Source: DASQUK01 sp963717085
GTDB lineage: Bacteria > Actinomycetota > Acidimicrobiia > Acidimicrobiales > VFJN01
Length of the DNA stretch: 64,000 nt
Assembly (NCBI GenBank): GCA_963717085.1
Contig: CAVQVM010000011.1
Span: forward strand, 186,001-250,000
Direction of reading: 5' to 3'
The notes beneath the pieces were generated by a model. It did no database searches, had not been told where the DNA came from, and worked only from the letters and a program-made list of their open reading frames with translations. This document shows, in pieces, positions 26,220 through 34,904 of this stretch. Both the position numbers and the translations under genes were made by a program. Every line of letters starts with the position of its first letter. Position 1 is the first letter of the stretch.

Positions 26220-27257
26220 TCACGTTGGTGGACCACGTCGGACCGAACGCCGGCCGGCAGACCCGAGGTCGCGGCACGCCTCGGCCACCCGGTCGGCCAT
26301 CGACGCCTCCGCCGCCCTCCCCCACGACCGCGGGTCGTAGGCGGCCTTGTCACCGGTACCACCGTCGACGCGCAACACGGCGTCGTAGCGCTTGAACACG
26401 TGGTCGGCGATGGGGCGGGTGAAGGCGTACTGCGCGTCGGTGTCCACGTTCATCTTGACCACGCCGTAGCCGATGGCCTCGCGGATGTCGTCGAGCGACG
26501 AACCCGAGCCACCGTGGAACACCAGGTAGAAGGGGCCCTCCCGTCCGTGGCGGATTCCGACCGCATCCTGGATCTCCTTCAGCACCCCGGGCCGCAGGAC
26601 GACGTGGCCGGGCTGGTAGACCCCGTGGACGTTGCCGAACGTGGCGGCGAGAAGGAAGCGGCCCCGTTCACCGAGGCCCAGGGCATCGGCGACCCGCAAT
26701 GCGTCCTCGGGCGTCGAGTAGAGGCGCTCGTCGATGGCGCCCGTGATCCCGTCCTCCTCGCCGCCGACGACGCCGATCTCGAGCTCCAGGACGCTGCGGG
26801 CGCGACGGCACGCCTCCAGCAGCTCGGCCGCGACCTGGAGGTTCTCCTCCAGCGGGAGGCTGGAACCGTCCCACATGTGCGACTGGAACAGGGGCATGCC
26901 GCCGTTGGCCACACGCTCCTGCGACATGGCCAGGAGAGGGCGGAGGAAGCTGTCGACCCGGCCCGGCGGACAGTGGTCGGTGTGCAGACCCACCAGCCCC
27001 GGGTGGTTGGCGGCCAGCACCTGGGCCACCTCGGCCAAGGCCACCGCCCCGGTCACCGCCTCCCCGACGCTGGCTCCGGAGAAGTACTCGGCCCCACCGA
27101 CAGAGATCTGCACGATGCCGTCGCTCTCGGCCTCGCTGAACCCGCGGAGCGCGGCATTGAGCGTCGGGGTCGACGTCACGTTGACCGCCGGGTAGGCGAA
27201 TGCCTCGGCCTTGGCCCGGTCGAGCATCTGTGCGTACTGCTCGGGCGTGGCGATCAC
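26220..27257 (-). CDS. fbaA: Class II fructose-bisphosphate aldolase
   Basis: 345 residues from the GTG at 27257, preceded by GGAGGTGG. The longer frame adds 97 unrelated residues and was rejected. The zinc-binding His cluster is visible in GLHTDHCPPG, HGVYQPGHVV and FHGGSGSS, with the YGVVKMNVDTD phosphate-binding strand near the end. Class II aldolases cleave fructose-1,6-bisphosphate to triose phosphates, using zinc in the cytoplasm. Tagatose-bisphosphate aldolase of the same family is an alternative. It lies 87 bases before the GH15 gene on the same strand, so a shared sugar-catabolic unit is plausible. Confidence 0.88.
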   Translation of the reverse strand: MIATPEQYAQMLDRAKAEAFAYPAVNVTSTPTLNAALRGFSEAESDGIVQISVGGAEYFSGASVGEAVTGAVALAEVAQVLAANHPGLVGLHTDHCPPGRVDSFLRPLLAMSQERVANGGMPLFQSHMWDGSSLPLEENLQVAAELLEACRRARSVLELEIGVVGGEEDGITGAIDERLYSTPEDALRVADALGLGERGRFLLAATFGNVHGVYQPGHVVLRPGVLKEIQDAVGIRHGREGPFYLVFHGGSGSSLDDIREAIGYGVVKMNVDTDAQYAFTRPIADHVFKRYDAVLRVDGGTGDKAAYDPRSWGRAAEASMADRVAEACRDLGSAGRRSVRRGPPT

Positions 27258-27491
27258 GGATCCACCTCCGACGCAGACGTGGGATTGCAGCCTAAGGCTC
27301 CCGCCCGTCGGAATCGCAGGCCAGGGCACCCACCAGGACCACCAGCCGCGCGACGTGTCACGAAAGGTGCGAGTGTGACGCTTGCAGCCGACCGTGCGGA
27401 GGGTCGAGATGGGCGGGTACCGGCGCCATCTCCGACATCGACGGCGGCCAGCAGGCCGTCGCTCCCGCCGCAACGTGAAAGGACTCCCACC

Positions 27492-27712
27492 ATGCGCACC
27501 GACATCTCCCCCGGCGGAACATTCCCTGACTACGAGCTGCCCGATCACACGAACACCCCCCGCAAGCTCAGCGAGCTGCGGGCCGTCTCCGCGAGATCCG
27601 CCCCGACTGGGACCTCAGCACGCCCGGGCTGCGCGACGCCTGGGACGCGGGCGATCTCTCCCCCTTCCATGGTTGGAACAAGCGGGCCGCCGAAGGCCCG
27701 GGCGTCGCCTGA
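27492..27712 (+). pseudogene. Peroxiredoxin-family remnant with internal deletion and frameshift
   Basis: The ATG at 27492 (AAAGGA upstream) opens MRTDISPGGTFPDYELPDH...LSELR, the first 30 residues of an AhpC/TSA-type redoxin. After about 27590 the original frame is lost. In another frame the DNA encodes EIRPDWDLSTPGLRDAWDAG, DLSPFHGWNKRAAEGPGVA and then TGA at 27710-27712, the usual C-terminal end of the same family. More than 100 residues, including the peroxidatic cysteine region, are missing. It cannot be an active peroxiredoxin. Confidence 0.75.
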
Positions 27713-27728
27713 TCCGGAGTGACACGCC

Positions 27729-28049
27729 ATGGAATTCCTCGTCGCGTTCGAGGTCACCGTTCCGGACGGAACTCCGGAGTCCGAAGTCGGCGAGCGCGAG
27801 CACGCCGAGGCGTCCGCCGCCGCCAAGCTGGCGCACGACGGGCATCTGGTCCGCGTCTGGAAAGTCGCGGTCGCAACCGGCGGGGCCAGGGTCCTTGGCT
27901 TGTATCGCGCCGACAGCGAAGCCGAGCTCCACGCCCTACTCCGAGCTCTGCCGCTCTACGACTGGATGCGTGTGACCGTGACCCCGCTCGAGCCCCATCC
28001 CAACGACCCGGCGGGCACAGGAGCCAGCAATGACCAATCGCCTTCCTGA
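27729..28049 (+). CDS. Muconolactone isomerase-like protein
   Basis: 106 residues matching the muconolactone delta-isomerase fold: MEFLVAFEVTVPDGTP, EREHAEASAAAKLAHDGHLVRVWKV, and the C-terminal HALLRALPLYDWMRVTVTPLEPHP. In catechol degradation the enzyme moves a double bond in muconolactone, as a decamer. Many actinobacterial paralogues lack the catechol genes, as here, so the real substrate may be another lactone or the protein may be a general ferredoxin-fold isomerase. It overlaps the DUF3237 gene by 20 bases. Confidence 0.78.
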   Translation: MEFLVAFEVTVPDGTPESEVGEREHAEASAAAKLAHDGHLVRVWKVAVATGGARVLGLYRADSEAELHALLRALPLYDWMRVTVTPLEPHPNDPAGTGASNDQSPS

Positions 28050-28503
28050 ACCCCGCCTGACGCAGGTGTACCGCCTGGAGGCAACGCTTGGTCAGCCACT
28101 CGACCTCGGCGACACCACCCAGGGCCGCCGGCGCATCGTGGCCCTGACCGGCGGGACGTTCGCCGGTCCCGAGCTGAACGGGAGGCTGCTGGCAGGCACC
28201 AGCGCCGACTGGCAGATCGTCCTGCCGGACGGCACCGCGCTCGGGGACATCCGCTACACGCTGGAGACGGACAGCGGCGATCTCCTCTACGTCCAATCAC
28301 GAGGCGTGCGGCACGGCAGCGCCTCGGTCCTCGGCCGTCTCGCGCGCGGCGAGGACGTCGATGCCAGCGAGTACACCTTCCGCACCTCAACCCAGATCGA
28401 GACCGCAGCCCCCGAGCTCGACTGGGTGAACAAGGGCGTCTTCATCAGCGTCGGCGGCCGCCAGGCCCCAGGCGTGATCTACGAGACCTACCTCGTCGCA
28501 TGA
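28030..28503 (+). CDS. DUF3237 family protein
   Basis: 157 residues. The DUF3237 pattern is clear: a GGTFAGPELNGRLLAGTSADW strand-loop, GTALGDIRYTLETDSGDLLYVQSRGVRHG, and a C-terminal WVNKGVFISVGGRQAPGVIYETYLV. The fold is a small beta barrel of unknown activity, common in catabolic clusters. Translational coupling with the upstream isomerase-like gene suggests a joint role, perhaps on a ring-cleavage or lactone intermediate; this is inference. It converges on the MOSC-reductase gene. Confidence 0.85.
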   Translation: MTNRLPEPRLTQVYRLEATLGQPLDLGDTTQGRRRIVALTGGTFAGPELNGRLLAGTSADWQIVLPDGTALGDIRYTLETDSGDLLYVQSRGVRHGSASVLGRLARGEDVDASEYTFRTSTQIETAAPELDWVNKGVFISVGGRQAPGVIYETYLVA

Positions 28504-28535
28504 GGCCGCGACACTGACGCGTCGAGCGCGGCTGC

Positions 28536-30311
28536 TCAGAGATCGACCGCGAGGTTGCTCCCGGGCCGGGAACAGCACACGAGGACGTTGCCCGCGCCCG
28601 GCGCTTCGAGCGGCTCGGGGTCGTACGCGACCGTGCCGTCGAGGAGGCCCGTCTCGCACGTGTGGCATACGCCGGTCCGGCACGACCACCGAACGGGCAC
28701 GTCGCACGCCTCGGCGAGCTCGAGGATGCTCGTGAACGCGTCGTCCCAGCGGACGTTCAACCCGGTCCGTACGAAGGAGACGAGCGGACCCGCGCCCGGC
28801 CGACCCTCCGGCGGGTGCGGCGGTCGAGTGGTCTGCCCAACGACGCCAGGTGTGATCGGACCCTCGGCGCCGAACACCTCGGTGTGCAGACGCGCCGGCA
28901 ACACGCCGAGCGCCTCGAAGCCGGCGCGGAGCTGGTCCATGAACGCGGGCGGACCACACACGTAGAACTCGCTCTCGATCGGCACGCCGGTCGCGGTGAT
29001 CGCATCCGCGGTGATGTGACCGACCTCGTCACAGTCGACGCCGACACGGTCGGTCGGATCGGGTCGGCTGTACCAGACGCGACTCCGCGCACGCGGCAGC
29101 GACGCGAGCAGCCCGCTGGCCTCGTCGGCGAAGGGATGCTCGGCGCCGTTGCGCGCCCCGTGGAACCACCAGACTTCACGCGCCGTGCGCCCGGAGCTGA
29201 GGGCGTGCAACATCGCGAGCACCGGTGTCACGCCCACACCGGCGCTCACGAGCGCGACAGGTCGCGCGCCGTCATCCAGCGTGAAGCGGCCCCGCGGTGC
29301 CGCCACGTCGATGCGGTCGCCAACCTCGACCGCGTCACGCAGGTATCGACCGGCCGCTCCGTGGGGTTCGACCTTGACGCTGATCCGGTAGCGGACACCG
29401 TCGGGTGACCCCGAGAGCGAGTAGCTGCGCACCAGCGGCGCGGGACCGCTGCCCGGTTCGAGCCTGAGCGTGACGAACTGCCCCGGCAGCGCGCGTGCGA
29501 GCGGCCGACCGTCGTCGGCGTCGAGCTCCAGCGACACGACACTGGGGGTCTCCGACTGCTTCGAGGAGACGCGCAACGGACGGAACCCCGGCCACGCCGG
29601 CGGTGGCTCCGTCGTGGTGAGGCCGGCGTTGCCGCCGCCCGGCGCGCCGCGAGCCTGCTCGTCCAGGAGCGCGCGCAACGACCCCTGCCAACCCGGGCTG
29701 AGCGCCGGTATCCGGAGCGCACGACCGAGCAGCTCCGGGTCGTGGTGGCCGTCGAGGTACAGGAGCGCGTTGACGGACTCGACGGTCATCTGCTCGGGGC
29801 CCGTCGCGACCTTGATGATCTCGTCGCCCCCTCGCACCGCGCCCTCTTCGAGAACCCGGAGGTAGAAGCCCGGACGCCCATGCCCCACGAGCAGCGCCGG
29901 CATGCGCGGCTCGTTCATGCGGATGCCGACCCGATAGCAGGTCACCCGCGGCTGTGTGACCTCGAACAGCGCCGAACCGATCCGGTACCGGTCACCGATG
30001 CACACCTCGTCGTCACCGAGCCCGTCGACCGTGAAGTTCTCACCGAACTGACCGAACACGAAGTCGTCACGCTGCAGCTGCTCGCGCCAATGGCGATACG
30101 AGTCGAGCTGGTAGACGTAGACGGCGCGTTGCTCGCCCCCGTGGCCAGCGAGGTCGCCCTGCCCGTCGCCGTCGAGGTTCAGCCGTCGCACGCGGCAGGG
30201 CCCGTCGACGGCCTGCTTCCAGATGCCGGTGTGGACGGTTCGCCCCTGCCACTCGACGTCTCGGGGCATCCCGACGTTGACCGACACGAGCGTGGCCAGG
30301 CGCTCCGACAT
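28536..30311 (-). CDS. MOSC domain fused to FAD/NAD ferredoxin-type reductase with [2Fe-2S]
   Basis: 591 residues from the ATG at 30311 (ATG 30323 is also possible). The N-terminal MOSC/YiiM-type domain spans about 1-225 with the TCYRVGIR cysteine. An FNR-like FAD domain follows (about 250-350, RSYSLSGSP) and an NAD domain (about 355-480, SAGVGVTPVLAML and YVCGPPAFM). A plant-type [2Fe-2S] cluster ends it (CRTGVCHTC, then C579 after about 30 residues). It likely supplies electrons to the divergent P450 and uses its MOSC domain for a molybdenum-cofactor-sulfur or N-hydroxyl reduction. That dual role is inferred. Confidence 0.85.
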   Translation of the reverse strand: MSERLATLVSVNVGMPRDVEWQGRTVHTGIWKQAVDGPCRVRRLNLDGDGQGDLAGHGGEQRAVYVYQLDSYRHWREQLQRDDFVFGQFGENFTVDGLGDDEVCIGDRYRIGSALFEVTQPRVTCYRVGIRMNEPRMPALLVGHGRPGFYLRVLEEGAVRGGDEIIKVATGPEQMTVESVNALLYLDGHHDPELLGRALRIPALSPGWQGSLRALLDEQARGAPGGGNAGLTTTEPPPAWPGFRPLRVSSKQSETPSVVSLELDADDGRPLARALPGQFVTLRLEPGSGPAPLVRSYSLSGSPDGVRYRISVKVEPHGAAGRYLRDAVEVGDRIDVAAPRGRFTLDDGARPVALVSAGVGVTPVLAMLHALSSGRTAREVWWFHGARNGAEHPFADEASGLLASLPRARSRVWYSRPDPTDRVGVDCDEVGHITADAITATGVPIESEFYVCGPPAFMDQLRAGFEALGVLPARLHTEVFGAEGPITPGVVGQTTRPPHPPEGRPGAGPLVSFVRTGLNVRWDDAFTSILELAEACDVPVRWSCRTGVCHTCETGLLDGTVAYDPEPLEAPGAGNVLVCCSRPGSNLAVDL

Positions 30312-30470
30312 GGGGCCGAGCACCTCCGTCCGAGCGATGCGGGCTCAACCGCTGCGACACGACTCTACGGCTCCCCCCTGGCGCGACGCCTCTTGTAAAC
30401 GCCATTTCCGAGATGCAAGAGCAATGTTATCGTGAGCCCGAGCCCGCATCGGGGGACGAGAGGAGCCGGG

Positions 30471-31667
30471 GTGGTAGCGAGCACCAGCAGCGTGTACTAC
30501 GACCCCTTCGACGTCGAGATCGACGCCGACCCGTACCCGACGTTCGCTCGCCTCCGCGACGAGGCGCCCGTCTACTACAACGAGCGCCACGATTTCTGGG
30601 CGCTCTCGCGCTATGACGACGTCGAGAAGGCGCTCGTCGACTGGCGGACCTTCTCCTCCACGCGCGGCGACATCCTCGAGGTCATCCAGGCCAACGTCCC
30701 GCTGCCCTCCGGCGTCGTGCTGTTCGAGGATCCGCCGCTGCACACGATGCACCGCGGTCTGATGTCGCGGGTGTTCACGCCCCGCAAGATGGATGCCCTC
30801 GAGCACGATATGCGCGAGTTCTGCCGGCGCTGCCTCGATCCGCTGGTCGGGACTGATCGCCTCGACTTCGTCGCCGATCTCGGTGCCGAGATGCCGATGC
30901 GCGCGATCGGCATGCTCCTCGGCATCCCGGATGCCGATCAGCCCGCGATCCGCGACCGGAACGACGCCTACCTCCGCACCAAGGCCGGCAAGCCGATGCG
31001 GGTGGATGTCGACGCGCTCGTCACCGGCGAGATGTTCGCCGAGTACATCGATTGGCGCGCCGAGAACCCGTCGGACGACCTCATGACCGCGCTGCTCAAC
31101 GCCGAGTTCGAGGACGAGACCGGGACCGTTCGCCGGCTGACGCGCGCCGAGGTGCTCACCTACACGCAGGTGATCGCCGGGGCGGGCAACGAGACCACTG
31201 GCCGGTTGATCGGTTGGATCGGAAAGGTCCTGGGCGAGCACCCCGACCAGCGGCGTGAGCTGGTGCATGACCGGTCGCTCGGCCGCAACACCATCGAGGA
31301 GCTGCTTCGCTTCGAGCCCACCGGCCCGCACGTTGCCCGCTGCATGGCACATGATGCGGAGTACTACGGCCAGACGATCCCCCGAGGGAGCGCGGTGCTG
31401 CTCCTCGTCGGGGCGGCGAACCGCGACGAGCGCCGCTACCCGGGCCCCGACCGCTTCGACATCCGCCGCGACCTGAGCCAGCACCTCACCTTCGGCTACG
31501 GGCTGCACTACTGCCTCGGCGCGGCCCTCGCCCGGCTCGAGGGCCGCGTCGCGCTCGACGAGATCCTGAACCGCTTCCCCAACTGGGAGATCGACTACGA
31601 CAACGTGGCGATCGCGCTGACCTCGACCGTGCGCGGCTGGCAGTCGATGCCGGTGTTCATCACCTGA
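30471..31667 (+). CDS. Cytochrome P450
   Basis: 398 residues from the GTG at 30471, with AGGAG at 30461-30465. P450 motifs are complete: I-helix AGAGNETTGR, ExxR in EELLR, the meander RYPGPDRFDIRRD, and the haem-binding FGYGLHYCLGAA with C348 as iron ligand. This is a soluble class I bacterial monooxygenase that needs an iron-sulfur electron partner. The divergent MOSC-reductase at 28536-30311 is a natural candidate. The pattern is close to CYP124/125/142-like sterol or fatty-acid hydroxylases, but the substrate cannot be assigned. Confidence 0.93.
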   Translation: MVASTSSVYYDPFDVEIDADPYPTFARLRDEAPVYYNERHDFWALSRYDDVEKALVDWRTFSSTRGDILEVIQANVPLPSGVVLFEDPPLHTMHRGLMSRVFTPRKMDALEHDMREFCRRCLDPLVGTDRLDFVADLGAEMPMRAIGMLLGIPDADQPAIRDRNDAYLRTKAGKPMRVDVDALVTGEMFAEYIDWRAENPSDDLMTALLNAEFEDETGTVRRLTRAEVLTYTQVIAGAGNETTGRLIGWIGKVLGEHPDQRRELVHDRSLGRNTIEELLRFEPTGPHVARCMAHDAEYYGQTIPRGSAVLLLVGAANRDERRYPGPDRFDIRRDLSQHLTFGYGLHYCLGAALARLEGRVALDEILNRFPNWEIDYDNVAIALTSTVRGWQSMPVFIT

Positions 31668-31696
31668 TGCGGCACCAACTCGCGCGCGAGCATCAG
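31664..31696. terminator. Possible bidirectional terminator between convergent genes
   Basis: CTGATGC at 31664-31670 pairs with GCATCAG at 31690-31696, just past the P450 stop. A second tight hairpin, CGGTG-AAGC-CACCG, lies at 31706-31719. No U-run follows, so intrinsic termination is uncertain. Confidence 0.35.
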
Positions 31697-31728
31697 CGTC
31701 GTCGGCGGTGAAGCCACCGATCGCCTCC

Positions 31729-32562
31729 CTACTGGATCGCTTCGTTGCCGCGGAGCGTGGTCCGGTGCATCTCGCGGGGCGAGCCCGGGTCGTAGGGCAG
31801 GGCGCGGTGCAGCACGCCGCGGTTGTCCCAGATGACTAGGTCGCCGACGCACCACTCGTGGCGATGGACGTGGTGCGGCGCGGTCGCCCGGGCGAGCACG
31901 TCGTCGAGGAGCGCCTGGCCCTCCTCCGGCTTCATCCCCACGACGTGATCGGCCGTTGGCCCGAGGACGACCGATCGTCGGCCATCGCGGTGCCGCCAGA
32001 TCAACGGCTGCTCCTTCGCCGGCCGGCTACGCCACATCGCCACCTGCTCGGGTGTCGGGTCGGCGACGAGCCGTCGCTGCGACGCCTCGATCGTGTGGAC
32101 CACGCGGATCGATTCGAAGCGGTCCCTCTCCTCGGGGGTGAGGTCGTCGTAGGCGGCGTAGGTGCTGGCGAACTCGGTCTCGCCACCCGAGTCCGCGACA
32201 CCGTGGGCGCTGAGGATCGTTGCCATGATCGGGACGTCGTCGGTGAGGCCGTCGATGTGCCAGTCGAATGTCCCCCGCAGGTAGGGGGCGGAGCGGTTCT
32301 TCGCGGGGTCGAGCGTGACGAGGAAGATCTCCGGGTGCTCGCCCTGGCCGAGGACCTCGACCCGACCGAGCCGCTTGCTGAACGCCACCTGGGCGGCGTC
32401 ATCGATGTACAGATCACGGAAGACGAGCACGCCGTTGGCTTCGAGCGCGTCGTGCGTCCACGCCGGTAGGTCCTCGTCGTGCAGCAACCGGTCGACGTCG
32501 ACGCCGCGGACCTCGGCGCCCACCGTCTCGGTCAGCCTCACCGTCTCGACGGTCGGCGTCAT
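31729..32562 (-). CDS. TauD/TfdA-family Fe(II)/2-oxoglutarate dioxygenase
   Basis: 277 residues with the facial triad: HxD in FDWHIDGLTDD and the distal His in NRGVLHRALPYD, with an Arg (HRTTLRG) for 2-oxoglutarate near the end. The family hydroxylates sulfonates, aryloxyalkanoates, carnitine precursors and other small acids. In this cluster it probably oxidises an intermediate of a larger carbon skeleton. The gene lies 31 bases upstream of the ligase stop on the same strand, so they may form one operon. The substrate is not known. Confidence 0.88.
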   Translation of the reverse strand: MTPTVETVRLTETVGAEVRGVDVDRLLHDEDLPAWTHDALEANGVLVFRDLYIDDAAQVAFSKRLGRVEVLGQGEHPEIFLVTLDPAKNRSAPYLRGTFDWHIDGLTDDVPIMATILSAHGVADSGGETEFASTYAAYDDLTPEERDRFESIRVVHTIEASQRRLVADPTPEQVAMWRSRPAKEQPLIWRHRDGRRSVVLGPTADHVVGMKPEEGQALLDDVLARATAPHHVHRHEWCVGDLVIWDNRGVLHRALPYDPGSPREMHRTTLRGNEAIQ

Positions 32563-32593
32563 CGTTTCTTCCCTCGGGTCGTCACGGCGCCGC

Positions 32594-34138
32594 TCACGGC
32601 AATGTCTCCCGAAGCTCGCGCTTCAGGACCTTGCCGGACGGGTTGCGCGGCAGGGTGTCGAGAAACGCGATCGCCTTCGGCACCTTGAAGCGCGCCAGCC
32701 GGGTCCGGCAGTGCTCGACGAGCTGGCCGGCCGTCGCGGTCGCGTCCGGGCGCAGCACGACGTACGCCACCGGCACCTCGCCCCAGCGCTCGTCGGGACG
32801 GCCGACGACCGCGGCTTCGAGCACGGCGTCGTGCTCGTAGAGGACCCGTTCGACCTCGGAGCCGGCGATGTTCTCGCCGCCCGAGAGGATCATGTCCTTC
32901 AGCCGGTCGACGATGAAGAGGTAGCCGTCCTCGTCACGGACACCGATGTCGCCGGTGTGGAACCAGCCTCCTGCAAAGGCGGCGTCGGTCGCCTCGGGAT
33001 CGCGCCAGTAGCCCTTGAACACCTTGGGCCCGCGGAGCACGATCTCCCCTCGCTCTCCAGGGGGCACCGGCCTCCCCTCGTCGTCCCACACGTCGAGCTC
33101 CAGGTACAGGCACGGCCGCCCGACGCTACCCAGCTTGCTCACGATGCTGTCGCTGTCGAGGAAGGTGTCGCCCGAGACCGTCTCGGTGAGGCCGTAGGCG
33201 TCGGCGAACCACGCGGAGGGAAACGTGCGCTGGATGCGTTCGATGAGCGGGATCGGCATCTTCTCGCCACCGTTGATGATCACCCGCACCGACGAGAGGT
33301 CGCGCCGCTCGACGTCCGGCAACGCCATGATCGCGTTGACCATGGCCGGCGCCAGCCACACGACCGTCACCCGCGAGCGCTCGAGCTCTTCGACGACCGC
33401 GGCCGCGTCGAACTGGCGATGGACGATCGTCGTCGCGCCCGCGGCGATGAGCGTGGTCGTCGTCAGGTCCAGCGCACCGACGTGGTAGAGCGGTCCGCAG
33501 GCAAGCCCGAGGTCGGCGCTCGTGAACCCGAACTCGACGATGTGGGCGAGGTTCTTCCAGGCGAGGTTGGCATGGGTGATCATCACGCCCTTCGGTCGCC
33601 CCGTCGTCCCCGACGTGTACATCAGGCGGTGGACGTCGTCGGCCGCGACGACCTCGCGTGGAGGGTTGTCCGATGTCGAGCGCAGCTGGGCCAACGCCGT
33701 CCACCCCTCGGGCGCGGACGGAGCGATGCAGGCGCGCAGCAGCGCGGCCTCCATCCCCTTGGTCGCGTCGTTCGCCAGGTCGACGAGCGCCTCGTCGCAG
33801 ACAAGGGCGCGGGCGTCGGCGTGCTCGAGGATGTACCGCACCTCGGGCGCGGCCAGCCGCCAGTTGATCGGCATGGCGATCGCGCCGAGGTGGTTGGCGG
33901 CGAAGACCGTCTCGAGGAACTCCGGGCGGTTGTACGAGAGGATCGCCACGACGTCACCGCGGCCCACGCGCCGCTCTCGGAGGCCGCCGGCCACGGTGGC
34001 CGCCCGCTCCGCCATCCCCGAATAGGTGGTGATCTCGCCGTCGAAGACCGTGATCGCCTTGTCGGGCGTCCGGGCCGCATGGTGGGCCAGCACGGCGCAC
34101 CAGCTCACGTCCGCCTGCGTCGTCGGTTCGAGCGTCAC
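32594..34138 (-). CDS. Acyl-CoA synthetase (AMP-binding, FadD-type)
   Basis: 514 residues from the GTG at 34138, with an AGGGAGG ribosome site. ANL-superfamily motifs are in order: YTSGTTGRPKGVMITH (P-loop), YGLTETVSGD (A5), GWFHTGDIGVRDEDGY (A7), and the C-terminal lysine in NPSGKVLKREL. The enzyme should adenylate a carboxylic acid and transfer it to CoA in the cytoplasm. The operator at 34162-34179 lies 24 bases upstream, and the divergent TetR gene is probably its regulator. The chain length or ring system of the acid is unknown. Confidence 0.9.
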   Translation of the reverse strand: MTLEPTTQADVSWCAVLAHHAARTPDKAITVFDGEITTYSGMAERAATVAGGLRERRVGRGDVVAILSYNRPEFLETVFAANHLGAIAMPINWRLAAPEVRYILEHADARALVCDEALVDLANDATKGMEAALLRACIAPSAPEGWTALAQLRSTSDNPPREVVAADDVHRLMYTSGTTGRPKGVMITHANLAWKNLAHIVEFGFTSADLGLACGPLYHVGALDLTTTTLIAAGATTIVHRQFDAAAVVEELERSRVTVVWLAPAMVNAIMALPDVERRDLSSVRVIINGGEKMPIPLIERIQRTFPSAWFADAYGLTETVSGDTFLDSDSIVSKLGSVGRPCLYLELDVWDDEGRPVPPGERGEIVLRGPKVFKGYWRDPEATDAAFAGGWFHTGDIGVRDEDGYLFIVDRLKDMILSGGENIAGSEVERVLYEHDAVLEAAVVGRPDERWGEVPVAYVVLRPDATATAGQLVEHCRTRLARFKVPKAIAFLDTLPRNPSGKVLKRELRETLP

Positions 34139-34161
34139 CCCGACCTCCCTGGGCCCCGAAC

Positions 34162-34179
34162 TTGTACCGACCAGTACAG
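34162..34179. promoter_or_regulatory. TetR operator candidate, site A
   Basis: TTGTACCGACCAGTACAG contains the dyad TGTAC (34163-34167) / GTACA (34174-34178). It sits in the divergent gap between the acyl-CoA ligase and TetR genes. Similar sequences occur at 37324-37343 and 55678-55698, so it is likely the shared binding site of the local TetR protein. Confidence 0.65.
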
Positions 34180-34225
34180 CCTATTGAGGCGCGTCGGCAC
34201 GTGTGGCCACCACTACCGTCGGGCC

Positions 34226-34837
34226 ATGCCGCGGGCGGACGCCACCAAGGACTCCGGACGGAGCGCGAAGTGGCGGGCGCGCCGCGAGGCGATCATCGAT
34301 ACGTCCGCCCGCCTCTTCGCCAGCCGCGGCTACCACGCCACGGGCATCACCGAGCTCTGCGAGGCGAACGAGCTCGGCAAGGGTGCGCTCTACCACTACA
34401 TCGGCTCCAAGGAGGAGCTGCTCGCTGCCATCCACGACCGGGTGATGGACGAGGTGATGCTCGGCGCCGAGCGGGCCGCGGCGGCAGGCGGTTCGCCGAC
34501 GGCCCAGCTCGCCATGCTCGGGCGGGAGCTGCTCGACGTGATCCACCGCTACCCCGACCACGTATGGGTCTTCCTCCACGAGTTCCCAGCCCTCACCGGC
34601 GAGCGGGCGGCCACGTTCCGCGAGCGGCGCCGCGACTACGAGCGCCAGGTCGAATCGGTGCTCCGGGCCGGCGCCGAGTCGGGCGAGTTCCGCGACCTCG
34701 ACCCATGGCTGACCGCGCGGGCGTGGCTCGGCATGCACAACTACACATACCTGTGGTTGAGGGCCGGCGGCAGCCTCTCGGCGCGCGACGTGGCGAAACC
34801 GTTTGCCGAGATCTTCATGCACGGCATCGCGCGCTGA
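34226..34837 (+). CDS. TetR/AcrR-family transcriptional regulator
   Basis: 203 residues from the ATG at 34226. The N-terminal helix-turn-helix is REAIIDTSARLFASRGYHATGITELCEANELGKGALYHYIGSKEELL. The C-terminal ligand domain is helical with a WVFLHEFPALTG and LGMHNYTYLWLRAGG core typical of KstR2/FadR-like proteins that sense CoA esters (inference). The divergent operator sits directly upstream. It probably represses the ligase, the cyclase and the Rieske promoters that share the same motif. Confidence 0.9.
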   Translation: MPRADATKDSGRSAKWRARREAIIDTSARLFASRGYHATGITELCEANELGKGALYHYIGSKEELLAAIHDRVMDEVMLGAERAAAAGGSPTAQLAMLGRELLDVIHRYPDHVWVFLHEFPALTGERAATFRERRRDYERQVESVLRAGAESGEFRDLDPWLTARAWLGMHNYTYLWLRAGGSLSARDVAKPFAEIFMHGIAR

Positions 34838-34904
34838 TCGCGCCCAGTGTGTCGTCAGGGGTGCGGAGTACCCGACACCCGCCTCGGTGCATGCTCGCCC
34901 GATC

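Noticed and set aside
30390..30421. CTCTTG...CAAGAG dyad before the first P450 as a KstR2-type operator
   Set aside because: The 6-bp arms are separated by 20 bases, unlike the compact KstR2 or KstR motifs, and no second copy was found.
32315..34225. Long in-frame extension upstream of the TetR start
   Set aside because: It is the antisense of the ligase gene; the ATG at 34226 begins the conserved regulator.
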